A DNA stretch of 64,000 nt from CAIMUS01 sp963708455 (GCA_963708455.1 CAVPSQ010000010.1:682001-746000); one strand, 5' to 3'. Positions 7,776-18,983 are shown, counted from the stretch's first letter. A program made the numbers and translations. The notes: a model not told the origin generated them from the letters alone.

Positions 7776-7982
7776 CTGATCTGGTCGGTAACCTTCGACA
7801 CCGCCCGGCGGGCGGCGCGTGAAGAGGGTCTGCTGGTCGGCATTTCATCGGGTGCCGCCCTCTGGGCCGCGTTGCAAGTGGCGCGCCGGTCGGAGAATGC
7901 AGGTAAGTTGATTGTCGTCATCATTCCCTCGTTCGGCGAACGCTACCTCAGCACGGCGCTGTTCGCAGATCTAGCCGATTAA
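7776..7982 (+). pseudogene. cysK 3' remnant (cysteine synthase C-terminus)
   Basis: One frame translates to the last about 65 residues of O-acetylserine sulfhydrylase: TFDTARRAAREEGLLVGISSGAA, then AGKLIVVIIPSFGERYLSTALF and a stop at 7980-7982. An in-frame stop at 7773-7775 lies just before it and no start or PLP-lysine domain is present, so the gene has been lost except for its tail. It sits immediately before the serine acetyltransferase gene, suggesting an ancestral cysK-cysE pair inside the sulfur locus. Confidence 0.85.
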
Positions 7983-8076
7983 TGCAAAGACCTCAAGATT
8001 CAGTCCGATGACAAGACTCCTTTCGCTTTGGAACGGCGCAGACGGTGAGCAGAACCCGCCGCGCCCCCCGGCCATT

Positions 8077-8787
8077 ATGAGAATCTTCGACAGGATTCGG
8101 TGCGATATCCGGGCGGTGCTCGAGCGCGACCCCGCCGCCCGGAGCGCGCTGGAAGTTATCCTCTGTTATCCCGGCCTGCACGCTGTCTGGGGGCATCGTT
8201 TGACCCATAAGCTGTGGTGCCGCAACCTGCGCCTTCCGGCCCGCTGGCTGTCGCAACTGATCCGGATCGCCACGGGCATCGAAATCCATCCTGGTGCCAC
8301 CATTGGGCCAGGCTTTTTTATCGATCACGGCATGGGCGTCGTCATCGGCGAGACCACCGAGATCGGCGCCAACGTGACGATCTACCACGGCGTCACCTTG
8401 GGCGGCACCAGCCTTAACAAGGGCAAACGCCACCCGACGCTAGGAGACCGGGTGGTGGTGGGCGCCGGGGCGAAACTGCTGGGAGCGATCAAGATCGGGG
8501 ATGACTGCCGGATCGGAGCCAATGCCGTAGTGGTGAAATCGGTGCCCCCGAACGCGGTAGTGGTCGGTGTTCCCGGCCAGCCCGTGGTTCGATCACAAAT
8601 CCATTTACCATCGACCCCTCTGGATTTACAGCACGAGTTGTTGCCGGACATGATCGGCACCACCGTCATCAAGCTCTTGGAGCGGGTGGATCAACTCGAA
8701 AAATTAGCCCACGCGGAAGAGCCTCTCCCTCACTCGCCGCGACCGGACGAAGAAGGCTCATGGCGTGGCGAGGATTTTTCCATCTAG
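8077..8787 (+). CDS. cysE: Serine O-acetyltransferase
   Basis: 236 residues from MRIFDRIRCDIRAVLERDPAARS, the usual opening of the EpsC/short CysE group; an in-frame ATG at 8008 would add 23 residues without family likeness. The left-handed beta-helix hexapeptide repeats run through TGIEIHPGATIGPGFFIDHGMG, IGETTEIGANVTIYHGVTLGG and RIGANAVVVKSVPPNAVVVG. Active-site His residues are in IDHGMG and YHGVTLGGT. It acetylates serine to O-acetylserine, the carbon skeleton for cysteine. The C-terminal tail is long and charged. It is a known companion of family 2A encapsulins and here completes a locus that makes and then desulfurates or oxidises cysteine. Confidence 0.92.
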   Translation: MRIFDRIRCDIRAVLERDPAARSALEVILCYPGLHAVWGHRLTHKLWCRNLRLPARWLSQLIRIATGIEIHPGATIGPGFFIDHGMGVVIGETTEIGANVTIYHGVTLGGTSLNKGKRHPTLGDRVVVGAGAKLLGAIKIGDDCRIGANAVVVKSVPPNAVVVGVPGQPVVRSQIHLPSTPLDLQHELLPDMIGTTVIKLLERVDQLEKLAHAEEPLPHSPRPDEEGSWRGEDFSI

Positions 8788-8794
8788 GATAAGA

Positions 8795-8883
8795 GGTAGT
8801 GCTTCAGATGTGGATATAGACCTCATTAAGCATTTTATAATCAATAAATTGTGAGTCGCTATATCCACATCGAGAACACTACC
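8795..8883. repeat. 89-bp hairpin (MITE-like) element
   Basis: Two arms of about 30 bases, 8795-8824 and 8853-8883, are imperfect inverted repeats. They share GGTAGTG at the tip, GATGTGGATATAG internally and CTC at the loop side. The AT-rich loop is 28 bases. The element lies exactly where the higB reading frame loses similarity, so it probably truncated that gene. No clear target duplication is seen. Confidence 0.6.
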
Positions 8884-8976
8884 CGTTGGTCGATATGGGT
8901 AAATGGGCATTGGCGTATAACCTTCGCATTTCAGGATGGGAACGCTTATGTTTTGGATTATGAGGACTATCACTAA
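8884..8976 (+). pseudogene. higB toxin C-terminal remnant
   Basis: The frame ending at TAA 8974-8976 reads RWSIWVNGHWRITFAFQDG and then NAYVLDYEDYH, the C-terminal third of a HigB/RelE-type mRNA interferase. The N-terminal two thirds are missing and replaced by the 89-bp hairpin element and the end of cysE. The stop overlaps the higA start as TAATG, the normal coupled arrangement. Confidence 0.8.
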
Positions 8977-9269
8977 TGGCTATGCATAACCCACCGCACC
9001 CCGGAGAATTCATTCGGTCGGTTTACCTGGAACCCAATGAGCTTAGTTGCCGGGAACTCGCATCCAAACTCGGCGTTGCCGCCTCAACTCTGAATCGCAT
9101 TCTAAACGGTTCCAGTCGCGTCAGCCCTGAAATGGCTCTTCGCCTGTCAAAGGCCTTGGGCCGCTGCCCCGAAAGTTGGCTTGCCATGCAAGACAATCAC
9201 GACTTGTGGCAGGCAAAGCAGATTGTGGACTTACGCAATGTCGCTAAAGTCGAGTTCAAGGCAGCCTAA
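8976..9269 (+). CDS. higA: HigA-family antitoxin (orphaned)
   Basis: 97 residues with the HigA signature HPGEFIRSVYLEPNELSCRELASKLGV at 7-33 (in part) and a helix-turn-helix ending NRILNGSSRVSPEMALRLSKALG; the tail SWLAMQDNHDLWQA is also typical. HigA binds its own promoter and neutralises HigB, an mRNA interferase. Here the cognate toxin survives only as a C-terminal fragment directly upstream, so this is an orphan antitoxin that may act only as a regulator. The start codon overlaps the toxin stop. Confidence 0.9.
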   Translation: MAMHNPPHPGEFIRSVYLEPNELSCRELASKLGVAASTLNRILNGSSRVSPEMALRLSKALGRCPESWLAMQDNHDLWQAKQIVDLRNVAKVEFKAA

Positions 9270-9343
9270 CAATCCGTTCAACCAGACGTGGGTGATCTAA
9301 GTACGCCATTTGTGTGCAGGTCGCCAACTGATTGGCCTCTTGT

Positions 9344-9555
9344 GCGTGGCCCCGGTGGACGATAGCGGTCAGGTCATCCTCGAAGAGTACGAAAAGCTGC
9401 TTGGGCCATGCACCAGGGTGGTGTCGATCACCCTGGTGCCGAACGCGCTGGGCACCATCACGCCGGTGCGCGAGAGGGTCGAGATCGCCCATCGCTACGG
9501 CGCCCGCGTGCTGGTCGATGGCGCCCAGGGCGTTTGCCACATGAAGGTCAGTTAG
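9344..9555 (+). pseudogene. Cysteine desulfurase internal fragment
   Basis: This stretch is a second copy of part of the cargo gene at about 6191-6395: VAPVDDSGQVILEEYEKLLG followed by the NALGTITPVRE and YGARVLVDGAQGVCH segments. Nucleotide identity by eye is about 90 percent. It lacks the PLP lysine, catalytic cysteine and both ends. It shows that pieces of the encapsulin cargo gene have been copied more than once in this region. Confidence 0.85.
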
Positions 9556-9583
9556 GCACCATGTTGTTGGTGCGGCACTGTCC

Positions 9584-9794
9584 CTATTCGGCGCCGATCA
9601 TTACATTGGACGCTTTGACGATAACATAGGCTTCTTTCCCGAACCTCAAGTCCCAGATTTTCGCACGATTTCTTAGTGATTATCGACGTGATCTCTAGAC
9701 CTGGGGCAACCTTTACCACCACTTCTACATTCACAGCACCAATCTCGATAGATTTTACGGTGCCTTTCAGAACATTACGTGCGCTTAGTTTCAT
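9584..9794 (-). pseudogene. Molbindin (TOBE domain) with a frameshift
   Basis: The protein starts MKLSARNVLKGTVKSIEIGA and continues as a single molybdate-binding Mop/TOBE domain of about 70 residues. After LGLEV one extra base shifts the frame; reading on in the corrected frame gives GKEAYVIVKASNVMIGAE and a stop at 9584-9586, the expected domain end. Uncorrected, the reading frame runs on to 9552 with unrelated sequence. Molbindins store or buffer molybdate in the cytoplasm. No mod transport genes are nearby. The shift may be a true mutation or an assembly indel. Confidence 0.75.
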
Positions 9795-10134
9795 GGCATT
9801 ACCTCTTTACTGTTTAGTTTAGTATCACAAAGCCAGTAGTACGACATACAGTCTACCGTTTGGAACGAAAAATCATCATTGCCTAACAAGTCATCCTATC
9901 GTTTCTGCAAAACTCTCCCATGGTTAAGTTATGCAGAAGCATGCTAACAGGAAAAACCGAGCATCTCGCCGCCACGGTCGGTAAGCTCATGGCTGCCGCC
10001 TGCCACATAAAAATCTGTTAGAGTAAACCAACATAAGTTCGACGTTTCCGGCAGTCGTCCGGCGGACAGGGAGGAACCGCGCCGCCGCGCTCGCCCATAC
10101 CGCAAACCACTGACAAGCAACCAGGTCAACAACC
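9795..10134. other. Intergenic region upstream of glgX
   Basis: About 340 bases without a recognisable gene, promoter or repeat. The molbindin promoter should lie at its left end and the glgX promoter at its right end, but no convincing -35/-10 pair was found. Confidence 0.4.
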
Positions 10135-12307
<2,173 letters not shown>

Positions 12308-14123
12308 ATGCCGTTTGGCGCCCAAGTGCTGGAAGGCGGCAAAATCCGCTTCCGCCTGTGGGCGCCGGCCACCGGTCGAGTGGAAGTCTGTCTGGAGGAC
12401 CCGGACGGCGGCCAGACTTGCCTGACCGTGCCGGTGGCAGGGGAGGGTTGGTTTCGAACTGCTCACTGACCGGGCGCACGTGGGCGACCGCTATCGCTAC
12501 CGGCTCGACGATGACCGCAGGGTGCCCGATCCCGCCTCCCGCTACAATCCGCTGGGTGTGCATGGCCCCAGCCAGATCGTCGATCCCCGCCAGTTCCGCT
12601 GGCAGGACGGCGACTGGCGCGGGCGGCCTTGGGAAGAGGCGGTGATCTACGAATTGCATGTCGGCGCGTTTACCCCGGAAGGCAGTTTTACTGCGGTCAA
12701 GGAGCGGCTGGACTATCTGGTGGATTTGGGGGTTACCGCCATCGAACTGATGCCGCTGGCGGATTTTCCGGGTGCACGCAACTGGGGCTACGACGGCGTG
12801 CTGCTGTACGCCCCCGCCGCCGTTTACGGCCACCCGGACGAACTCAAGGAGCTGGTGCAGGCGGCTCATCAGCACGGGCTGATGGTGCTGCTGGACGTGG
12901 TTTATAACCACTTTGGTCCCGAAGGCAATTATCTGTATAACTACGCCCGGCCTTTCTTCAGCGACCACCATACGACCCCCTGGGGGTTGGCACTCGATTA
13001 CAGCAACCGGGCGGTGCGTGATTTCATCATCCACAACGCCCTGTACTGGCTGGAAGAATTTCATCTGGATGGTTTGCGTGTGGACGCGGCCCATGTCATG
13101 CACGACGCTTCCCATCCCCATATCCTGGAGGAACTGGCCCATGCGGTCCGCATCGGTCCCGGCCGCCACCGCCATTGCCATCTGGTGCTGGAGAACGATC
13201 ATAACGCCGTCCATTGGCTGGGCTGGGAGGAGCACAGCGGGCCGCGTCTGTATAACGCCCAATGGAACGACGATCTGCATCACGCCATGCATGTGCTGCT
13301 CACCGGTGAAACGGAAGGCTGGTACGGCGATTACGCCGACCGGCCGGTCTGGTATCTGGGACGCTGCCTGAGCGAAGGTTTCGGCTATCAGGGCGAGCCT
13401 TCGCCCTGGCGCCACGGACGCCCGCGCGGCGAACGCAGCCGGCAGTTACCATCCTGCGCCTTCATTTCCTTTCTGCAGAACCACGATCAGGTCGGCAACC
13501 GGGCGTTCGGCGAGCGCATCCAGCAATTGGCCGGGCCGGACGCGGTGCGCGCCATGACGGCGGCGCTGTTGCTGGCGCCGCCGCCGCCGTTGCTGTTCAT
13601 GGGGCAGGAATTCGCCGCCGGGCAGCCGTTCCTGTTCTTCTGTGATTTCGAGAAGCCACTGGCCAAAGACGTCACCTTGGGTCGGCGCAAGGATTTCGCC
13701 CGCTTCAAAGCCTTTCAGACGCCCCGGGCCAGGGCCCGCATACCCGATCCCAATGCCCGTATGACCTTCCAGCGTTCGAAGCTGAATTGGAAGGACCTGC
13801 ACGAGCCGCCGCACGCCGACTGGCTGGCCCTGCATCGGGAACTGCTGGCGCTGCGACGGCGGGAAATCACGCCGCGGCTGACCGGGATGCCGGAGGAACA
13901 GTCGCGCTTCGAAACGCTGGGCGACCACGGGCTGCGGGTGCAATGGATTTTGGGGGATGGCTCGGTGCTGATTCTGATGGGGAATTTTGGTGCGGAACCG
14001 GTGCGCCAGGTGAAGCAACCGGTCGGCCGGGTGCTGTATGCCAGCGCTCCGGAAAGCGTAGAATCCCTGGCGCAGGGCGTACTGTCGCCGTGGTCGGTGG
14101 CGTGGTTTTTGATCGAAGTCTAA
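12308..14123 (+). CDS. treZ: Malto-oligosyltrehalose trehalohydrolase TreZ (one frameshift)
   Basis: GH13 enzyme that releases trehalose from maltooligosyl-trehalose. The N-terminal domain starts MPFGAQVLEGGKIRFRLWAP at ATG 12308, followed by GDRYRYRLDDDRRVPDPASRYNP, the catalytic barrel with LLDVVYNHFGPEGNYL, LDGLRVDAAHVMHD and LVLENDHNA, and SFLQNHDQVGNRAFGERI. A single extra T near 12446 splits it; without that base the frame runs GWFELLTDRAHVGDRYRY as expected. Corrected length is about 604 residues, normal for TreZ. No ribosome binding site is seen before 12308 and the GlgX frame enters without a stop. TreY, the usual partner, is not in the window. Confidence 0.88.
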
Positions 14124-14126
14124 TTG

Positions 14127-14165
<39 letters not shown>

Positions 14166-14185
14166 TAGCGAGATCGGGACTGAGT

Positions 14186-14303
14186 CCTGGGAGCGCCGGC
14201 GTCCTCGCCGGCCAGGACGTGGACGGGACCACCGTCCGCTCCAGGCAAACCCAGCCGTCGCGGTGGTCCTGTCGGAGCCGGCGGGGACGCCGGCGCTCCC
14301 AGG
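14186..14303. repeat. Dispersed palindromic repeat, full copy 1 (118 bp)
   Basis: The element begins CCTGGGAGCGCCGGCGTCC and ends with its near inverse GGGGACGCCGGCGCTCCCAGG; the arms enclose a conserved centre with GTCCGCTCCAGG and AAACCCAGCCGTC. It matches the copy at 35986-36104 along its whole length. Both copies are followed within 60-75 bases by AACCGGTCAACGCTCTA. The rest of 14304-14426 is non-coding. Confidence 0.85.
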
Positions 14304-14426
14304 CCGTTTCCGGATGCTTGATTGGCCACGTAGTTCAAACCGGTCAACGCTCTAGTGGTTAGGTTTAATACCACTTCCACATGAATCTGGGTTGACAATT
14401 AAATATCTGGTAGACCCACGCGGCCA

Positions 14427-16109
14427 TTACCCGGCATAGCCGGGAATCGCCGCCGCATCCACGACATCGATCTGCGCCGGGTCGATGTAGCGTTCCGCAT
14501 AGCGCAGCCAGATCCGCTCTCGCATGAACAGCGCGAACAGTTCCGGATCGATGTGTCCGGTCAGCGTCATCCGGCCCAGGATGGTCAAGGCTTCGCTCAA
14601 GGTTTTGCCCTTTTTGTAGGGACGGTCGGGCGCGGTCAGCGCTTCAAATATATCGGCAATACAGATGATTCTGGCGGGAATCCCCAGTTGCTTGTCGCCC
14701 AGCCCGCGATGGTAACCTCTGCCATCCAGGTGCTCGTGATGGCTGCCGGCGAAGTCCGGGACATTGCACAGGTGTTTCGGCCAGGGCAAGGCCTGCAACA
14801 TCCGGTGGGTCAGAACCACGTGGTTCTCGATAATACGGCGCTCCTCGCGATTGAGCGTGCCGGCCGCAATGGTCAGATTTTCAACTTCATCGGCCGACAG
14901 GAAATCCGTTTCCTGGCCGCTGGCGTCGCACCAGCGGTAGGCAGCGATTTCCCGCACCCGTTGCAGCGCCTCCGGCGGCATGGATTGGCCGCCCTGGTTG
15001 CAGGCGCGCAGGAATTCGCGGTCTTCGTCCAACTGCCGCAAGCGTCGCTGCAACTCCTCTTCCAAGGGCGGGATAGCCGCGTGGTCACCGCGCTCCAGCG
15101 CCGCGATCTTGTGCCCCAGCAGGACCATCCTGGCGTCCCGTTTCAGCACCTCGAAGCGGGTATCGAGCAGGTGAATGCGGTCGAAAATGGTTTCCAGTTT
15201 GGTGGCCTTGTCAACCACATGCGCCGGGGTGGTGATCTTGCCGCAATCGTGCAGCAGGCTGGCGATTTTCAACTCATACAACTGGCTGTCGTCCAGGTAA
15301 AAATCCTGCAGTGGTCCTGCGGCGACATTGATAGCGGCTTCGGCCAGCATCATGGCCAGAATCGGAACCCGTTGGCAATGCCCGCCGGTATAGGGCGATT
15401 TTGCGTCGATGGCGATATTGATCAGGTTGATCAGGCTTTCGAACAAGGCTTGCAACTGGTCGATCAACTGGCGGTTGGTGAGCGCGATCGCGGCTTGCGA
15501 AGCGAGGCATTCGGCGTATTCCTGATCGGTTTGGGAAAAGCGGCTGACCGCCCCCGTCGCCGGATTCCTGGCGTTGATCAGTTGCAACACCGCGATAATT
15601 TCATCCTGATGGTCTTTCAGCGGCACGGTCAGGAACGATCTGGAGTGATAGCCGGTTTGCTGGTCGAAGCGCCTGGTGCCGCTGAAATCGAAGCTGGTGG
15701 CAGTGTAAACATCCTCGATATTGACCGTGGCGTCGTGCAGCACGGCGTAGGTCACTACATGCTGATTATCGGGCTGACCGTGTTGGTCGTAGAGGGGAAT
15801 CGGCTGGAAGGGCATGGCGGTGCCGGTGGTTCCGCCCAGGGCGAGCTGCAGGGTGTCGTTGCGGACGATCTCGAAGCGCAGCCGCTGACCGTCCTCCACC
15901 CGGTACAAAGTGCCCCCGTCGGCATTGACCAGCCGTTGGGCCGCAATCACGATAGTTTCGAGCAGTCGGGTGAGGTCTTTTTCCTTGGACAGGGCGATGC
16001 CGATCCGGTGCAGCGTGGCGATGCGTCCGAGTAGGTCGTCAGGATCGATTTGATGCATGTCGTCTTCTTCCACTCGATGGATTGGATGCGGGAACCGTGG
16101 GGTATCCAC
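14427..16109 (-). CDS. GAF and HD-GYP domain protein (putative c-di-GMP phosphodiesterase or sensor)
   Basis: 560 residues. A GAF sensor domain spans about 28-215 (LLGRIATLHRIGIALSKEKD ... YAECLASQAAIALTNRQL). The HD-type phosphohydrolase domain follows, with HCQRVP, LLHDCGK (HD pair) and, after an insertion of about 100 residues, SHHEHLDGRGYHRG. The canonical motif HHExxDGxGYP is therefore GYH: the proline is replaced, which may affect activity or specificity. HD-GYP enzymes linearise cyclic di-GMP. An internal ATG near 16058 is a possible alternative start. The gene is alone, flanked on its 5' side by a palindromic repeat. Confidence 0.82.
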   Translation of the reverse strand: MDTPRFPHPIHRVEEDDMHQIDPDDLLGRIATLHRIGIALSKEKDLTRLLETIVIAAQRLVNADGGTLYRVEDGQRLRFEIVRNDTLQLALGGTTGTAMPFQPIPLYDQHGQPDNQHVVTYAVLHDATVNIEDVYTATSFDFSGTRRFDQQTGYHSRSFLTVPLKDHQDEIIAVLQLINARNPATGAVSRFSQTDQEYAECLASQAAIALTNRQLIDQLQALFESLINLINIAIDAKSPYTGGHCQRVPILAMMLAEAAINVAAGPLQDFYLDDSQLYELKIASLLHDCGKITTPAHVVDKATKLETIFDRIHLLDTRFEVLKRDARMVLLGHKIAALERGDHAAIPPLEEELQRRLRQLDEDREFLRACNQGGQSMPPEALQRVREIAAYRWCDASGQETDFLSADEVENLTIAAGTLNREERRIIENHVVLTHRMLQALPWPKHLCNVPDFAGSHHEHLDGRGYHRGLGDKQLGIPARIICIADIFEALTAPDRPYKKGKTLSEALTILGRMTLTGHIDPELFALFMRERIWLRYAERYIDPAQIDVVDAAAIPGYAG

Positions 16110-16144
16110 TTAAGCCGGGACCCTTCGCAGGCTAACCGCACAGG

Positions 16145-16183
16145 GCCGGCGAGGACGCCGGCGCTCTCAGGACTCAGTCCCGC
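16145..16183. repeat. Dispersed palindromic repeat, partial copy 2
   Basis: GCCGGCGAGGACGCCGGCGC followed by TCTCAGGACTCAGTCCCG is the right arm of the family seen at 14186 and 35986. AAACCGGTCAATGCTCTAG at about 16241-16259 matches the trailing tag of the full copies. It lies between two minus-strand genes. Confidence 0.75.
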
Positions 16184-16256
16184 TCTCGCTACGATGCCGG
16201 AAGCGGGCTGCGGCCTTATCCTGGCTTATGACTTGCCATACAAACCGGTCAATGCT

Positions 16257-18983
16257 CTAGGGTCTACGCAACAGTGCCAATAAAGAGCTCGCCAGCTTAC
16301 GCCCTTCCTCCAGCAGCAGCACCGTGGCGGCGACGGCCACCGCCAGACCCCAGTCTCTGAGACTCAGCGCCTGAGTATGAAACACGTCCTGCGCTGGCGG
16401 CCAGTGCACCGCCAGCACCTGCATGAGGATCACCCCCGCCAGCGCCAGCCAGAGCAAGGGATTGCCGAAAAAGTTTTGGGTGAAGGTCGAGCCGGTTTCG
16501 GCGCGGGCATTGAAGACGTTGAAGAACTGGAACAGCACAAAGGTAGTGAAAGTCAGCGTCAACGCCCGGCCGGTATCGCCCTCCTGCAAACCGTAGTACA
16601 ACACCGCCAGAGTGCCTGCCGCCATGATCAGGCCGAAGGCGGCCAGTTGGCCCAGCCGCCGCAAAGTGAGAATCTCCACCTTGGGATCGCGCGGCGGTTC
16701 GTGCAACAGACCGCGACGCGACGGGTCCACCCCCAGGGCCATCGCCGGCGGTCCGTCCATGATGATATTAACCCACAGGATTTCCACCGGATTGAAGGGC
16801 GGCGGCAGGCCCAGCAGAGAAGCGCCCAGCACGGTCATCAGCGCTCCCAGATTGGTAGCCAGTTGGAAACGGACGAACTTGACCAGATTGTCGTAGATAG
16901 TGCGCCCTTCCCGTACCGCCCCCACGATCGTGGCGAAGTTGTCGTCGGTCAGCACCATGGCGCCGGCCTCCTTGCTGACCTCGGTGCCACTGATGCCCAT
17001 CGCCACGCCGATATCGGCGGTCTTCAGCGCCGGCGCATCGTTCACCCCGTCGCCGGTCATAGCCACCACGTGGCCACGCGCCTGTAGCGCCTGCACGATC
17101 TTGACCTTGTGCTCCGGCGCCACCCGGGCGAACACGACAATCGGTTCGATGCGTTCGGCCAGTGCTGTCGCTGACAGCCTCTCCAGCTCGGTGCCAGTCA
17201 CAATGGCGCCGTTCAAGCCCAGTTCCTGGGCTACCGCCGCTGCCGTCGCCGGATGGTCGCCGGTGATCATTTTGACGGCGATGCCGGCCTGCCGACACAG
17301 TGCAATCGCCTCCCGTGCTTCGGGTCGTGGTGGGTCAATGCTGCCGATCAGACCTTGCAGACAGAGCCCGGTGATATACCCGTGCAGGTCACCCGCCGGA
17401 TCGAAGTCGCTGGCCGGGAGAGTGCGCGCAGCAACCGCCAGCACCCGTAAGGCACGGTTCGCCATGGCCTCGTTCTCGGCCAGAATCCGCTGGCGCAGAG
17501 CTTCATCCAGGGGTACAGGGGTGGTTGCCCCCAGCCGGTCGCAGCGCGCCAGCAGCACATCCGGTGCCCCTTTGACGAACAACTGCACCCGGTCACCGTC
17601 GTGATGGAAGGTGGCCATGAATTTATGACTGGAATCAAAGGGAATTTCCGCAATCCGCGGCAGCCGGTCGCTGGCCCTTTCCAGCTCCACGCCGCCCTTG
17701 GCCGCCAGCACCGCCAGCGCGCCTTCAGTTGGATCGCCCAGCAACTGACCGTCCCGCACCCGGCTGTCGTTGCACAGGGCCGCCGGCAGCAGCAGCGACC
17801 GCAGATCCGGCAATGGACTGCCGTCCTCGGCCTGGATATCGCCCTCGGCACGCCAACCCTCGCCGCTGACCCGGAACCGCCGTCCGTAGTAATAGAAAGC
17901 GCGGACGGTCATCTGATTGAGCGTCAGAGTACCGGTCTTGTCGGAACAGATGACGGTGGTGCAACCCAGGGTCTCCACTGCCGCCAGCCGTTTGACGATG
18001 GCCCGCCGGGTCGCCATGCGGCGCATGCCGAGCGCCAGCGTGATCGTAACCACCGCCGGCAGCCCTTCGGGTATGGCCGCCACGGCCAGCGTGATGGCGG
18101 TCAGCGCCGCCAGCGCCAGGGGCTGCTGCTGATAGAGTGCCAGCGCGAAGATCACCGCGACCACGATCCCGGCGATCAGCGCCAGCCGTTTGCCCAGCCG
18201 GTCCAACTGGATTTGCAGTGGAGTGGGCGTTTCGGGGGCGGCTTCCATCAGTCCAGCAATGCGCCCCATTTCGGTCTGCATGCCGGTGGCAGTGACCAGC
18301 AGTTCGGCGCGGCCCCGCGTGACCACGGTATTCATAAAAGCCAGATTGATGCGTTCCGCCAGAGGCAGTTCCTCTTCAGGCAGCGGTTCCGCCTGTTTGC
18401 CGACGGCGTGGGATTCGCCAGTCAGCGCGGCCTCGTCCACCTCGCAATGATGGCAGGCCAGCAGTCGGCCATCTGCCGGGATGCGGTCGCCCGCCTCCAG
18501 TAGCACGATATCGCCGGGGACCAGTTCATCCGCCGGCGCCTCGCACTTGATCCCGTTGCGCCGCACCCGTGCTTGCAGCGCCAGCATGTTTTTGAGCGCG
18601 GCCAAGCTCTGTTCGGCGCGGTGCTCCTGGTAAAACCCTAGCAACGCATTGAAAACCACCACCACCAGAATGACCACCGCATCCTTGAGGTCGCCGACCA
18701 GATAGGCGACGCCGGCGGCCAGGATCAGGATCAGGATCAGCAGGCTCTTGAACTGATCCAGCAGTTTGAGCCAGATGGGACGCGGCGGTTTCTCCACCAG
18801 CCGGTTGGGGCCGTACTGTGCCAGGCGCCTGGCCGCTTCGCTGAAGCCAAGCCCCTGGTGGGGATCAACCTGAAGCGCCGCGGCGGTGGCTGCGGGAGAC
18901 AGCGTGTGCCAGGGGGTGACGGCAGGCGTGACGGGATGTTGTGGAGTGTGGCTGGCCATGTGTCGATGATTCCGGATAGTCAT
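16257..18983 (-). CDS. P-type cation-transporting ATPase (PacL/SERCA-like P2 type)
   Basis: 908 residues in the cytoplasmic membrane. Order of motifs: N-terminal cation ATPase domain with LAQYGPNRL, actuator loop ALTGESHAV, membrane helix 4 with AIPEGLPAVVT, phosphorylation site SDKTGTLT, nucleotide-binding domain with FVKGAPD, hinge AMTGDGVNDAPALKTADIG, and a C-terminal pair of membrane bundles containing ILWVNIIMDGPPAMALG. The PEGLP helix and overall layout put it with calcium or manganese pumps of the P2 group rather than heavy-metal CPx pumps; the exact ion is not determined. An alternative ATG at 18959 is possible. No regulator is adjacent. Confidence 0.9.
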   Translation of the reverse strand: MTIRNHRHMASHTPQHPVTPAVTPWHTLSPAATAAALQVDPHQGLGFSEAARRLAQYGPNRLVEKPPRPIWLKLLDQFKSLLILILILAAGVAYLVGDLKDAVVILVVVVFNALLGFYQEHRAEQSLAALKNMLALQARVRRNGIKCEAPADELVPGDIVLLEAGDRIPADGRLLACHHCEVDEAALTGESHAVGKQAEPLPEEELPLAERINLAFMNTVVTRGRAELLVTATGMQTEMGRIAGLMEAAPETPTPLQIQLDRLGKRLALIAGIVVAVIFALALYQQQPLALAALTAITLAVAAIPEGLPAVVTITLALGMRRMATRRAIVKRLAAVETLGCTTVICSDKTGTLTLNQMTVRAFYYYGRRFRVSGEGWRAEGDIQAEDGSPLPDLRSLLLPAALCNDSRVRDGQLLGDPTEGALAVLAAKGGVELERASDRLPRIAEIPFDSSHKFMATFHHDGDRVQLFVKGAPDVLLARCDRLGATTPVPLDEALRQRILAENEAMANRALRVLAVAARTLPASDFDPAGDLHGYITGLCLQGLIGSIDPPRPEAREAIALCRQAGIAVKMITGDHPATAAAVAQELGLNGAIVTGTELERLSATALAERIEPIVVFARVAPEHKVKIVQALQARGHVVAMTGDGVNDAPALKTADIGVAMGISGTEVSKEAGAMVLTDDNFATIVGAVREGRTIYDNLVKFVRFQLATNLGALMTVLGASLLGLPPPFNPVEILWVNIIMDGPPAMALGVDPSRRGLLHEPPRDPKVEILTLRRLGQLAAFGLIMAAGTLAVLYYGLQEGDTGRALTLTFTTFVLFQFFNVFNARAETGSTFTQNFFGNPLLWLALAGVILMQVLAVHWPPAQDVFHTQALSLRDWGLAVAVAATVLLLEEGRKLASSLLALLRRP

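Noticed and set aside
8758..8973. 71-residue minus-strand frame between cysE and higA
   Set aside because: It covers the hairpin element and the antisense of the higB remnant and has no recognisable domain.
14553..16034. Long plus-strand open frame opposite the HD-GYP gene
   Set aside because: The opposite strand encodes a protein with intact GAF and HD motifs; this frame has none.
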